Source: Luteibacter yeojuensis
GTDB lineage: Bacteria > Pseudomonadota > Gammaproteobacteria > Xanthomonadales > Rhodanobacteraceae
DNA length: 64,000 bases
Reading direction: 5' to 3'
NCBI RefSeq assembly: GCF_000964085.1
Contig: NZ_JZRB01000028.1
Coordinates: 1-64,000, forward strand
Positions 44,284-52,706 of the stretch are shown piece by piece. Below the pieces are notes generated by a model. That model searched no databases and was not told where the DNA came from. It was given only the letters and a program-made list of their open reading frames with translations. Every line of letters starts with the position of its first letter. Within the stretch, counting starts at the first letter, position 1. The position numbers and the translations under genes are program-made.

Positions 44284-45324
44284 TTAGCGACCGAGGTTGA
44301 ACTGCAGGCGCCTGCGCAGGGTCACCGTCATCGGCTCGCCGTTGCGCGTGGCCGGCTTGAACTCCCACCGGCTCACCGCGTCGATGGCCGAGCGGTCGAA
44401 GACATGCTTCGGCTGGGCGTCGACGACATTGACGTTGCTCACTGCGCCATCGGTGCCAACGGTCAGCTCCACGTCCACCCAGCCTTCCTGGTTCGAACGC
44501 ATGGCGGCGGTCGGGTAGCGCGGGTTCACCTGGCGGACCAGCACGGCATCGGAGATGGCTTCCGAATCGGCCGCCGGGCGTGCCGCGGCGGCGGGTGCGC
44601 GCGCGGCCGCCGCGGGCTGCGCCGTGGCCTGCTGCTGCGCCACGCGCGTGGCCTGGTCACGCGACGCCTGCTGGCGCTGCGCCTCGGCCGCTGCGGCCGC
44701 CTGCTGCTCGGCCTGGGCCTTCGCCGCCGCAGCCGCGTTCTGCTGTGCCAGCTGCGCCTTCTGCGCGTCCTGCGCAGCCTGCTGCTGCTCCCTGTCCTGC
44801 GTCTTGCGCTGCGCATCGAGCTTCGAGCGCAGGATGGTCAGGGTGTAGTTCGCCGGGTCGGCCTTGGCGAGCAGGTCGATCTCGCGCTGCGCTTCGTTGA
44901 AGTCGCGGCCGTTGATGGTCTGCTCGGTGGCGGCGGCGCCATATGAGAACGTCTCGCGCAGCGCGTCGGCGGCCACGGCGTTGCCGGGCTGCTTCTGCAG
45001 CACCTTCATGTAGAACTCGAATGCGTTGTTGCCCGCCGGGGCGACCAGGCGCTGGTCGTTCATGGCGGTGCGCGCCTCGGCCAGCAGCTGGTCGACGCTG
45101 AGCGCATCGACGTTGGCCGGCGGCGCCTCCTTCGACGTGCCCTGCTTGGGCGCGCTGGCGGCATTCTGCTGGGCCAGGTCCGCGTTGGCGTCGCGGTAGG
45201 GCTTCACGATAAGGAAGTACGCCGCCACGCCCAGCACCACGACGATGGCGAGGACGGCAAGCGTGACGGGATTGACGGCACCGCCCACGCGGCGGCGCAT
45301 CGGGAATCGACGGCGGGTATCCAT
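44284..45324 (-). CDS. TonB family protein with coiled-coil middle
   Basis: A 346-aa protein: a basic N-terminus, one membrane helix at about residues 18-40, a periplasmic linker, an Ala/Gln/Lys-rich coiled coil at about 165-245 and a TonB C-terminal domain from about 260 (VNPRYPTAAMRSNQEGWVDV, FKPATRNGEPMTVTL). It lacks the Pro-rich spacer of classical TonB and instead has a TolA-like helical stalk. No exbB/exbD is near. It probably transduces proton-motive force to an outer-membrane receptor, but could belong to a Tol-like system. Confidence 0.85.
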   Translation of the reverse strand: MDTRRRFPMRRRVGGAVNPVTLAVLAIVVVLGVAAYFLIVKPYRDANADLAQQNAASAPKQGTSKEAPPANVDALSVDQLLAEARTAMNDQRLVAPAGNNAFEFYMKVLQKQPGNAVAADALRETFSYGAAATEQTINGRDFNEAQREIDLLAKADPANYTLTILRSKLDAQRKTQDREQQQAAQDAQKAQLAQQNAAAAAKAQAEQQAAAAAEAQRQQASRDQATRVAQQQATAQPAAAARAPAAAARPAADSEAISDAVLVRQVNPRYPTAAMRSNQEGWVDVELTVGTDGAVSNVNVVDAQPKHVFDRSAIDAVSRWEFKPATRNGEPMTVTLRRRLQFNLGR

Positions 45325-45474
45325 GGCGGCGGTACTGCACTCCGGAATGAACGCGCGCCCCCTGATGGCTTGACGCGAAGGACCCCCCGTCCCACGCAGC
45401 GCGTGGCTGAAAGGTACCCGTAATGGGGGCGTGAATCCAGCCTGCCGGCCTAGGAGGAATTCTTAAATGAATAA

Positions 45475-45536
45475 CCCCGGCCAGGCCGGGGTCAAGGTTT
45501 TCGAAGTGGCTCCCCGCGCTGGGCACCGCGGGGAGC
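45475..45536 (-). terminator. Hairpins at the end of the metJ-H1 gene
   Basis: Two strong hairpins lie downstream of the reverse-strand gene: GCTCCCCGCG/CGCGGGGAGC (45509-45536) and CCCCGGCC/GGCCGGGG (45475-45491), the latter followed on the reverse strand by TTATTCATTT. The second is the more terminator-like. Confidence 0.55.
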
Positions 45537-45578
45537 TAATTCGTAAAACAGCTTTCTTATTAGGTGACGCTTTGTCGC

Positions 45579-46232
45579 TTAGGCCTTGGGGGCCTTGGGG
45601 GCACGCGGGGCGCGCGGAGCCTTGGGGGCCTTGGCGGCCTTGGTCGCACGGACGACCTTGGCAGCGGCGACCTTCTTCGAGGCGGCCTTGCGCGGAGCGG
45701 CCTTGCGGGCGGTCTTCTTGGCAACCGACTTCTTGGCAGCGGCCTTCTTCGGCGCAGCCTTGCGGACGGCCTTCTTTACAGCCTTCTTGGCGGCGACCTT
45801 GCGGGTCGAAGCCTTCTTCACCGCCGACTTGCGGGCGGTCTTCTTCACTGCAGCCTTGCGGGCAGTCTTCTTGACCGCGGCCTTGCGGGCGGTCTTCTTC
45901 GCCGGGGCCTTGCGGGCGGCGGTGCGCTTCACGGTGGACTTCTTGGTCGCCTTCTTGGCGGCCGACTTCTTGGCAGTGGCTTTCTTGGCAGTGGCCATGG
46001 TTCGTCTCAGCTCCTCATCAGTTGGCAGTGGTTGCCCAGTAAAAGCGTGGAGGAACGCTTCAACCAGCAGATCGCTGTTCGTCGCGTGCCTTAAATTGTT
46101 CACCTGTCGGCGGGTGCGTTCATCGGAAAGCAGGCGGAGCACATGCAGTGGAATCGATACCGTGATCTTGCGTACCGCGCCTGCTTTCGAACCGTGCTCC
46201 ACATACGGACGGATGAAGTTGTCTAGTTCCAT
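45579..46232 (-). CDS. MetJ-like ribbon-helix-helix domain fused to histone H1-like tail
   Basis: A 217-aa two-part protein. Residues 1-78 are strikingly close to the methionine repressor Met[21 protein letters not shown] holds the DNA-contacting beta-strand with the Lys and Thr of KIT conserved, followed by [16 protein letters not shown] and [13 protein letters not shown]. The last MetJ helix is missing. Residues 79-217 are a Lys/Ala/Arg tail with near-repeats of KKTARKAAV, like bacterial histone H1-type (AlgP, HctB) proteins. The ATG at 46232 follows GGGGAA. An internal ATG at 45998 ([11 protein letters not shown]) could yield the tail alone. Whether it senses S-adenosylmethionine, represses met genes or organises the nucleoid is unknown. 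Confidence 0.88.
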   Translation of the reverse strand: MELDNFIRPYVEHGSKAGAVRKITVSIPLHVLRLLSDERTRRQVNNLRHATNSDLLVEAFLHAFTGQPLPTDEELRRTMATAKKATAKKSAAKKATKKSTVKRTAARKAPAKKTARKAAVKKTARKAAVKKTARKSAVKKASTRKVAAKKAVKKAVRKAAPKKAAAKKSVAKKTARKAAPRKAASKKVAAAKVVRATKAAKAPKAPRAPRAPKAPKA

Positions 46233-46259
46233 TTCCGGGTTCCCCGTCAATTGACGCAA

Positions 46260-46288
46260 AAGCTATTCCTGAACAAATCCGCTGTCAA
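46260..46288 (-). promoter_or_regulatory. Sigma-70-type promoter of the metJ-H1 gene
   Basis: On the reverse strand a perfect -35 TTGACA (46288-46283), a 17-base spacer and a -10 TAGCTT (46265-46260) precede the ATG by about 28 bases. The rest of 46289-46611 (about 320 bases) shows no gene or clear RNA. Confidence 0.6.
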
Positions 46289-46611
46289 TAAATTTTGGCT
46301 CTAAATTGAAGACGTTGCGGATGCGCGACGCGACCGCGAGGGGCATCGGAGATAACCGCTGGGCGCATTTTCCGTCGCCCCGTTCCACTCGCGCCGTTAC
46401 ATTTTGAATCGCGTTGCGAGATTCATCGCATTGCGAAAACACCTTAAATAAAGGCATTTCGTGAACGGAATTCCGAATCGGGTTTCGCCACGAACCGCGC
46501 CGGCGCCACGCCGCGCAGGGCGCCCGCGAACGTCCTCGAAGGGCGTCCGCGGGGATGAACGGAACTCGACTGGCGGCCAAAAAAAAATTTCCCGAAAGGG
46601 GTGCCGCGGAC

Positions 46612-46639
46612 AAAAAAATGCCGGTCGAGGACGACCGGC
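46612..46639 (-). terminator. Rho-independent terminator of gcvH
   Basis: On the reverse strand GCCGGTCG-TCCT-CGACCGGC is followed by TTTTTTT; it begins 27 bases after the gcvH stop. Confidence 0.85.
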
Positions 46640-46666
46640 ACCAGGTTCGAACGTGTCGAAGGGCTG

Positions 46667-47071
46667 TCAGTGATCTTCGTTTTCGATCAGTTCGGCGTAC
46701 GCGTCGGGGGTGAGGAGTTCGTCCACTTCCTTCCGATCGCTGTACTTGATCTTGAAGATCCAGCCACCCTCGTAAGGTTCCGAGTTGATGGTTTCGGGTG
46801 CGTCCGAGAGTGCCTCGTTGACGGCGACGACCTCGCCCGAGAGCGGCGAATAAATATCGGATGCGGCCTTGACCGACTCGACGACGGCGACGCCCTTGCC
46901 ATCGCCCGCTTCGACCGAGCTACCCACTTCCGGCAACTCGACATAGACGAGGTCGCCAAGTGCGCCCTGGGCGTGGTCGGAGATACCCACCGTGGCGGTG
47001 CCGTCGTCGTTGATGCGCACCCACTCGTGGGACTTGAGGAAATGCAGGTCGCCTGGGATTTCGTTGCTCAT
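46667..47071 (-). CDS. gcvH: Glycine cleavage system H protein
   Basis: The lipoyl carrier of the glycine cleavage system (134 aa). The lipoyl-lysine is Lys68 in [16 protein letters not shown], and the C-terminus [20 protein letters not shown] is typical. It shuttles the aminomethyl group from P protein to T protein. A promoter (TACAAT at 47118-47113) lies about 42 bases upstream. gcvT lies about 0.9 kb away on the same strand, with an opposed gene in between; gcvP is not in the window. Confidence 0.96.
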   Translation of the reverse strand: MSNEIPGDLHFLKSHEWVRINDDGTATVGISDHAQGALGDLVYVELPEVGSSVEAGDGKGVAVVESVKAASDIYSPLSGEVVAVNEALSDAPETINSEPYEGGWIFKIKYSDRKEVDELLTPDAYAELIENEDH

Positions 47072-47112
47072 GGGGTAGGCCTCGTAAGGGAGTGGGCGGT
47101 GGTGACCCCACG

Positions 47113-47140
47113 ATTGTACCGGTCCGCGCCCGGCGCGTAA
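47113..47140 (-). promoter_or_regulatory. Sigma-70-type promoter of gcvH
   Basis: Reverse strand: -35 TTACGC (47140-47135), 16-base spacer, -10 TACAAT (47118-47113), transcription start expected near 47105. No glycine riboswitch pattern was recognised. Confidence 0.5.
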
Positions 47141-47297
47141 GCCCGGCTTCCGTGACGGGCGGCGCCTTGCCAGCATCAGCCATGGCCCGATGCCGGTCGC
47201 GGCGCAGGCCTACATCTTCGCGCCACCGGCCGCCCTACCCTGCGTGGCACCGGTACCAGGGTCGGTACCGGCCTCCCCCACTCATCAAGGACATGCC

Positions 47298-47966
47298 ATG
47301 GAAGACCTCACCCACGTCACCGATCGCACCACGCCCGACCGCCTGGCGGCGCTGCGGGCCGGCATCGCGATCATGAACGACGCGCTGTCGGCTGCTGGCC
47401 TGGGCGGCTCGCGCCAGCCCCCGCTGGCATGCGCGCTCGGTGCGCATGCTACCGCCGCCTCGCAGGAGCTCAGCATGCTGCGGAAGATCCGGGTCGAAGA
47501 CAACAAGGAGAACGTATTGAAGGGCGATGCCGAGATCTTCGCCATCACCACGGGCTTCGGCGCCGATGGCCAGCCCTTCGTGAAAACCCAGCTCATGCCG
47601 TTTCTCGCCAAGGCGAAGGTGGACTACACGCCGAACATGGACCTGGTGAACTGGGCGGAATGCTCCGCCCCCTACGTGAACCTGCAGCTGTTCGACAAAG
47701 ACGGCGATGTTGACTTCCATAAGCTGGCACAGGCCCTGGTGCAGGCCGTGGGCGAAGGGCTGAAGCTCAGCCCGGTGACCGCGCCGTTCGCCGCGGTGTC
47801 GGCGCTGGGCCAGGCGGTGCTAGGCGCCATGGATTCGGGCTGGTTCAAGAACAACCCCGACCACGTGGATTCGTTCTACGTGCTCGAGCGCGGCAAGACC
47901 TACACCGACTACAAGGGGGCGTCGAACAACGCGACGCTCACCCTCGAGCCGTACACCGTCGGCTGA
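47298..47966 (+). CDS. Protein of unknown function between gcvH and gcvT
   Basis: A 222-aa protein I cannot assign. A short helical N-terminal part (residues 1-60) is followed by a beta-rich domain (about 65-215): RKIRVEDNKENVLKGDAEIF, VNLQLFDKDGDVDFHKL (with an acidic loop resembling a calcium site), a hydrophobic segment at 150-175, and VDSFYVLERGKTYTDYKGAS. A C2-like fold is a guess. There is no signal peptide. The ribosome site AAGGA is seven bases before the ATG. It runs opposite to the flanking glycine cleavage genes and ends 15 bases from the gcvT stop. Confidence 0.7.
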   Translation: MEDLTHVTDRTTPDRLAALRAGIAIMNDALSAAGLGGSRQPPLACALGAHATAASQELSMLRKIRVEDNKENVLKGDAEIFAITTGFGADGQPFVKTQLMPFLAKAKVDYTPNMDLVNWAECSAPYVNLQLFDKDGDVDFHKLAQALVQAVGEGLKLSPVTAPFAAVSALGQAVLGAMDSGWFKNNPDHVDSFYVLERGKTYTDYKGASNNATLTLEPYTVG

Positions 47967-47981
47967 CGGCGCGGCGGTGGG

Positions 47982-49088
47982 TCAGCCGATGATGCCGGGC
48001 ATCGGCTGACCATCGCGGACGAACGGGAACTTCACCACGCGGACCGGTACCTCGCGGCCGCGGATGTCGACACGGACCTCGCCCGGTTCGCCCGCAGGGA
48101 TGCGGGCGAACGCGATGGACTTGCCCAGTGTGGGCGCGAAACCACCCGAGAGGATCTCGCCCTCGCCGTTGGCGGTAAGCACCTTCTGGCCGTGGCGCAG
48201 CACGCCCTTGTCGTCCATGACCAGGCCGACCATGACGCGCTTCACGCCGGCGGCCTTGTGCTGCTCGAGCGCGGCGCGGCCGATGAAGTCGCGGCCCTCG
48301 TCGAACGAGAGGGTCCAGGCCAGCGCGGCCTCCCACGGCGACACGGTTTCGTCCATGTCCTGGCCGTAGAGGTTCATGCCTGCCTCGAGGCGAAGCGTAT
48401 CGCGTGCGCCCAGGCCCGCCGGCGCGACGCCCGCCGCGTGCAGGTGCTTCCACAGTTCGACGACGCGGCTGTTCGGCACCACCACCTCGAAGCCATCTTC
48501 ACCCGTGTAGCCAGTGCGGGCGAGGAACAGCGGCATGCCGTCGGGGCCTTCGGTTTCCAGGGCGGCGAACTTGCCGAGCTTGCGGGCCTTTTCCTGGGCC
48601 TCGGCCGGGAGCAGGCCGATGAGCTTCTCGCGCGCGTTGGGCCCCTGCACGGCGATCATGCCGAACTCGGGCCGCTCGCGGACGGCGACGCCGAAGGTGG
48701 CGGCCTGCTTCTCGATCCAGGCGAGGTCCTTGGCACGCGTGGCCGCGTTGACCACCAGGCGGAAGAAATCCTCGCGCAGGAAATAGACGATGAGGTCGTC
48801 GATGACCCCGCCGTTCTCGTCCAGCATGCAGGTGTAGAGGGCCTTGCCCGGCTTGGCCAGCTTGTCGACGTTGTTGGCCACCAGCGTGCGCAGGAAACCG
48901 CGGGTGTTCTCGCCGGTGAGATCCACCACGGTCATGTGGCTGACATCGAACATGCCGGCGTCCTTGCGCACCGCGTGGTGCTCTTCGATCTGCGAGCCGT
49001 ACGCGATGGGCATGTCCCAGCCGCCGAAGTCGACCATGCGGGCACCGAGTTCACGGTGGGTGGCGTTGAGTTCGGTCTTGTCGGTCAT
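47982..49088 (-). CDS. gcvT: Aminomethyltransferase, glycine cleavage T protein
   Basis: T protein (368 aa) releases ammonia and transfers the methylene group from the H-protein aminomethyl arm to tetrahydrofolate. [20 protein letters not shown] at the N-terminus, [11 protein letters not shown], and [20 protein letters not shown] are family motifs, with the catalytic Asp in the last region kept. Start ATG 49088. It is divergent from the Mla operon (104-base gap) and has no co-directional partner directly adjoining. Confidence 0.95.
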   Translation of the reverse strand: MTDKTELNATHRELGARMVDFGGWDMPIAYGSQIEEHHAVRKDAGMFDVSHMTVVDLTGENTRGFLRTLVANNVDKLAKPGKALYTCMLDENGGVIDDLIVYFLREDFFRLVVNAATRAKDLAWIEKQAATFGVAVRERPEFGMIAVQGPNAREKLIGLLPAEAQEKARKLGKFAALETEGPDGMPLFLARTGYTGEDGFEVVVPNSRVVELWKHLHAAGVAPAGLGARDTLRLEAGMNLYGQDMDETVSPWEAALAWTLSFDEGRDFIGRAALEQHKAAGVKRVMVGLVMDDKGVLRHGQKVLTANGEGEILSGGFAPTLGKSIAFARIPAGEPGEVRVDIRGREVPVRVVKFPFVRDGQPMPGIIG

Positions 49089-49192
49089 CGTCTTACCTTC
49101 GGGGGTGGGCCATGGGGGCAGCCCCCGATTATCCGGCCAGCGAGCGCCAAGTCCAAGCGCGCCGCAACATCTTCCTGCTAGCCTTCCGCCCC

Positions 49193-50335
49193 ATGGCCAC
49201 CCCTTCGCTGCCCGGCACGCTCACCCTCACCCGCGACGCCGGCGGCGAGCGCCTCATCCTGCGGGGCGACTGGACCCTTCCCTATTACATGGCGCTGCAG
49301 GCGCGGGCCAACGAGCTGGCGGGCACCATCGCCGCCGGCGCCGCCATCGACCTCCACGACGTGGGCGCGATGGATACCGCCGGCGCGTTCGTCGTCGCGG
49401 AACTGCTCGGCAGCCAGCGCACCCAGGCGCTGGCCCAGGACGAGGCGCTGCCCGCCGCCCGGCGCGCGCTGCTGAAAACCGTGGGCGACGCCATCGATAC
49501 GTATTGCACCGGCGTGCGGCGCCCCCGCGACGCCGGCTTCGTGGTGATGCTGGAGCGCATCGGCAACGCGGTTGAATCGTTCTGGAAGCAGACGCTGAAA
49601 CTGCTCGGCTTCATCGGCATCACGCTGCAGGGGTTCGCCAGCACCGTGCTGCGCCCCCGGCGTTGGCGGGTGACGTCGCTGGTGGCGCACCTGGAGCAGA
49701 CCGGGCTGGATGCCGTGCCCATCCTGGCCCTGCTCTCGTTCATGGTGGGCGCGGTGGTGGCCTTCCTTGGCTCGACGGCGCTGGAGGCCTACGGTGCCAG
49801 TGTCTTCACTGTCGACCTCATCGGCTTCGCCTTCCTGCGCGAGTTCGGCGTGCTGCTCACCGCCATCCTCCTGGCCGGCCGCACCGCCAGTGCCTTCACC
49901 GCGCAGATCGGCTCGATGAAAGCGCGCGAGGAGATCGACGCCATCCGCACGCTCGGCCTCGACCCGGTGGAACTGCTGGTGCTGCCACGCGTGCTGGCCC
50001 TGCTCATCGCGCTGCCCCTGCTCACCTTCGTGGCGATGATCGCCGGCATCGTGGGCGGCGGCATGGTGTGCCTGGCGGTACTGAAGATGTCGCCGTCCAT
50101 GTTCCTCAGCATGTTCCAGGCCGACATGCAGCTGCGCCAGTTCCTGGTGGGCATGGCCAAGGCGCCGGTGTTCGCCTTCATGATCGCCGTCATCGGCTGC
50201 ATGGAGGGCTTCAAGGTCTCGGGCAGCGCGCAATCGGTGGGCGAGCACACCACCTCGTCGGTGGTGCAGTGCATCTTCGTGGTCATCCTGCTCGATGCCG
50301 TGGCCGCCCTCTTCTATATGGAGATGGGCTGGTGA
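49193..50335 (+). CDS. mlaE: STAS-MlaE fusion, lipid ABC transporter permease
   Basis: A 380-aa permease of the MlaE family with an N-terminal STAS-like domain (residues 1-120; [17 protein letters not shown]), i.e. the MlaB function fused to the membrane part. The permease domain has about six helices from residue 135, with [39 protein letters not shown] and ITPRV-like loops. It moves phospholipids across the inner membrane with MlaF and MlaD. The ATG at 49193 is chosen over 49112. It overlaps mlaF by four bases (GTGA). Confidence 0.92.
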   Translation: MATPSLPGTLTLTRDAGGERLILRGDWTLPYYMALQARANELAGTIAAGAAIDLHDVGAMDTAGAFVVAELLGSQRTQALAQDEALPAARRALLKTVGDAIDTYCTGVRRPRDAGFVVMLERIGNAVESFWKQTLKLLGFIGITLQGFASTVLRPRRWRVTSLVAHLEQTGLDAVPILALLSFMVGAVVAFLGSTALEAYGASVFTVDLIGFAFLREFGVLLTAILLAGRTASAFTAQIGSMKAREEIDAIRTLGLDPVELLVLPRVLALLIALPLLTFVAMIAGIVGGGMVCLAVLKMSPSMFLSMFQADMQLRQFLVGMAKAPVFAFMIAVIGCMEGFKVSGSAQSVGEHTTSSVVQCIFVVILLDAVAALFYMEMGW

Positions 50336-51096
50336 ACGACGACACCGTCATCGAGGTGCGCGGCCTCACCAACCGGTTCGGTGCCCAGGTGGTGCACGAG
50401 GGCCTCGACCTCGACGTGCGCCGCGGCGAGATCATCGGTATCGTCGGCGGCTCGGGCACGGGCAAGTCGGTGCTGCTACGAACCATCATCGGCCTGAACC
50501 GGCCGCAGGCGGGCGAGGTGCGCGTGTTCGGGCAGGATCTGCTGGCGCTACCTGACGAGAAGCGCAGCCTGGTGGAGCGCCGCTTCGGCGTGCTGTTCCA
50601 GAGCGGCGCGCTGTTCTCGTCGCTGACGGTGGCCGAAAACGTCGCGCTGCCCCTGGTCGAACACGCGAAGCTCGACCGCGTGGACGCCACCCGCCTCGCC
50701 GGCGTCAAGCTGGCCCTCGCCGGGCTGCCGGTGGACGCGGGGCGCAAGTCGCCCGCGCAACTTTCCGGCGGCATGGTAAAGCGCGCCGCGCTGGCCCGAG
50801 CGCTGGCGCTCGATCCCGAGATCCTGTTCCTCGACGAACCCACCGCGGGGCTCGACCCGATCAGCGCCGCGGCGTTCGACAGCCTCATCGTCACGTTGCG
50901 CGACGCCCTGGGGCTCACCGTGTTCCTTGTCACGCACGACCTCGATACGTTGTATTCCACCTGCGACCGCGTCGCCGTGCTCTCGCAGCACCGCGTGCTG
51001 GCCGTGGGCCCGATCGACGAAGTGGCCCGCACCGACGATGCCTGGGTGCAGGCTTACTTCAACGGCCCCCGCGGCCGCGCCGCCGCCAAGGAGTGA
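50332..51096 (+). CDS. mlaF: MlaF-like lipid ABC transporter ATPase
   Basis: ATP-binding subunit (254 aa). Walker A GGSGTGKSVLL, Q-loop VLFQSGALFSSLTV (the Mla-type sequence), ABC signature LSGGMVKRAALARAL, Walker B EILFLDEPTAGLDPIS and switch VTHDLDTLY. The GTG start (50332) overlaps the mlaE stop. SGGMVKRA instead of SGGQ is usual for MCE-system ATPases. Confidence 0.94.
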   Translation: MNDDTVIEVRGLTNRFGAQVVHEGLDLDVRRGEIIGIVGGSGTGKSVLLRTIIGLNRPQAGEVRVFGQDLLALPDEKRSLVERRFGVLFQSGALFSSLTVAENVALPLVEHAKLDRVDATRLAGVKLALAGLPVDAGRKSPAQLSGGMVKRAALARALALDPEILFLDEPTAGLDPISAAAFDSLIVTLRDALGLTVFLVTHDLDTLYSTCDRVAVLSQHRVLAVGPIDEVARTDDAWVQAYFNGPRGRAAAKE

Positions 51097-51099
51097 ACG

Positions 51100-52038
51100 A
51101 TGGAAACCCGTGCGCACCACATCCTGATCGGCCTGTTCACCGTGCTTATCGTCATCGGTGGCCTGCTGTTCGGCATCTGGCTGGCCAAGGCGCATTCCGA
51201 GAAGGAATGGAACTACTACGACGTGGTGTTCAACGAGGCGGTGACCGGCCTCTCGCGGGGTTCGGCCGTGCAGTACAACGGCATCCGCCTGGGCGACGTC
51301 AACCAGCTGCGCCTGGACCCGAACGATCCGCGCCGCGTGCTGGCGCGCATCCGCGTCTCGGGTGATACGCCCCTGCGTACCGATACCCACGCCAAGCTGG
51401 CGCTGACCGGCGTGACGGGCGTCGCCATCATCCAGCTTTCCGGGGGCTCGCCCGGCAGCCCGCTGCTGGTGGGGCATGACGGCGAGGTGCCCATCATCAA
51501 CGCCGATACCTCGCCGCTGGCGAAGCTGCTGAGCAATGGCGAAGACCTCATCACCAACATCAGCCAGGCGACGGCCCGCGCCAACGAGCTGCTCTCACCC
51601 GCCAACGTGCACCGCATCGAGAACACGCTCGACCACCTGGACAAGACCACGGGCGTGATCGCCGACGAGCGCGAAGACATCCGCTCGCTGATCAAGCAGC
51701 TGGCCATGGCCACGCAGCAGGCCAACGACACGCTGGCGGAAAGCAAGGCGCTGGTGCACAACGCCAACGGGCTCGTCGAGGGCCAGGGCAAGGCCACCCT
51801 GCAAAGCGCCCAGCGCGCCATGGCGTCGCTGGAGCACTCCATGGCCTCGGTGGACCGCCTGCTCAACGACAACAGCGATGCCCTGAACGGCGGCGCCGCC
51901 AGCCTCGGCGACCTGGGCCCGGCATTGCGCGAGCTGCGCGACACCCTCTCGTCGCTGCGCTCGATCACGCGGCGGCTCGACGAGAACCCCAGCGGCTACC
52001 TGTTCGGGCGAGAGAAAACCAAGGAGTTCACCCCATGA
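51100..52038 (+). CDS. mlaD: MlaD family MCE protein
   Basis: A 312-aa membrane-anchored MCE protein. One N-terminal helix (residues 8-28), an MCE/MlaD domain at about 40-118 (YDVVFNEAVTGLSRGSAVQY, GVTGVAIIQLSGGSPGSPLL), then a long helical region (about 150-300), longer than E. coli MlaD (183 aa), as in PqiB/YebT-like or Mce-type proteins that build a lipid-conducting stalk. It starts three bases after mlaF; its stop overlaps the next start (ATGA). Confidence 0.92.
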   Translation: METRAHHILIGLFTVLIVIGGLLFGIWLAKAHSEKEWNYYDVVFNEAVTGLSRGSAVQYNGIRLGDVNQLRLDPNDPRRVLARIRVSGDTPLRTDTHAKLALTGVTGVAIIQLSGGSPGSPLLVGHDGEVPIINADTSPLAKLLSNGEDLITNISQATARANELLSPANVHRIENTLDHLDKTTGVIADEREDIRSLIKQLAMATQQANDTLAESKALVHNANGLVEGQGKATLQSAQRAMASLEHSMASVDRLLNDNSDALNGGAASLGDLGPALRELRDTLSSLRSITRRLDENPSGYLFGREKTKEFTP

Positions 52039-52640
52039 GCCGCATGCGTATCGCCCTGCCCCTCGCCGTCGCCCTGCTGGCGGGCTGCTCCATCCTGCCG
52101 AAGGCGGAGCAGCCCAGCATCTATACGTTGCCCGCCGCGCCGGGTGGGCGACCCGCCGCGCCGCAACCGGTGCCGTGGGCGCTGCGCATCACCGCGCCGA
52201 ACGCGCCGCGGGCACTCGACAACGCGCGCATCGCCGTGGTGCCCGATTCGAATGTCATCACCGTGTACGCCAGCGCGCGCTGGAGCGACAGCGCGCCGCA
52301 CCTGTTCCGCGACCGCCTGGCCGACGCCTTCCGCGACACGGGCCGCGTCACCGCGCTGAGCACCGACGACAGCAACCTCGCCGCCGACCTGGAACTCGGT
52401 GGCAACCTCGCCGCGTTCCAGACCGAATACGCCAGCGGCAAGCCCGAGGTGGTGGTGCGTTACGACGCCACGCTATCCAGCACCCGCAAGCACCAGATCG
52501 TGGCCAGCCGCCGCTTCGAAGTGCGCGAGCCGGTCGACGGGAAAGAGGTACCGCAGGTGGTGCAGGCCTTCGGCCGGGCGATGGACAAGGTGTCGGCGGA
52601 TGTCACGGCGTGGACGTTTGCCTCCGCACCACCCCTGTAG
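52035..52640 (+). CDS. ABC-type transport auxiliary lipoprotein
   Basis: A 201-aa lipoprotein of the ABC-type transport auxiliary component (PqiC/DUF330) family. The lipobox LLAGC puts the lipid-bearing cysteine at residue 18, and YTLPAAP plus DNARIAVVPDSNVITVYASA fit the family. It probably sits at the inner leaflet of the outer membrane and docks the MCE stalk, taking the place of MlaA/MlaC, which are absent here. Its TAG stop codon lies in the head of a REP element. Confidence 0.88.
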   Translation: MSRMRIALPLAVALLAGCSILPKAEQPSIYTLPAAPGGRPAAPQPVPWALRITAPNAPRALDNARIAVVPDSNVITVYASARWSDSAPHLFRDRLADAFRDTGRVTALSTDDSNLAADLELGGNLAAFQTEYASGKPEVVVRYDATLSSTRKHQIVASRRFEVREPVDGKEVPQVVQAFGRAMDKVSADVTAWTFASAPPL

Positions 52641-52706
52641 GAGCGCACACCTGTGCGCGATGGATCTTGCGGCAAGCACCCATCGCGCACGGGTGTGCGC
52701 TCCTAC
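52636..52706. repeat. REP pair supplying two stop codons
   Basis: TGTAGGAGCGCACACCTGTG on the left (its TAG ends the lipoprotein gene) and the inverted CACGGGTGTGCGCTCCTACG on the right (its reverse-strand TAG ends alkB). About 70 bases, forming the whole space between the two convergent genes. Confidence 0.85.

Noticed and set aside
46300-46315. AGACGT resembling a MetJ operator box upstream of the metJ-H1 gene
   Set aside because: MetJ sites need at least two adjacent 8-base boxes; neither neighbour matches, so it is probably chance.
49089-49192. Possible glycine riboswitch in front of gcvT
   Set aside because: Too short, and the conserved tandem-aptamer cores were not recognisable.
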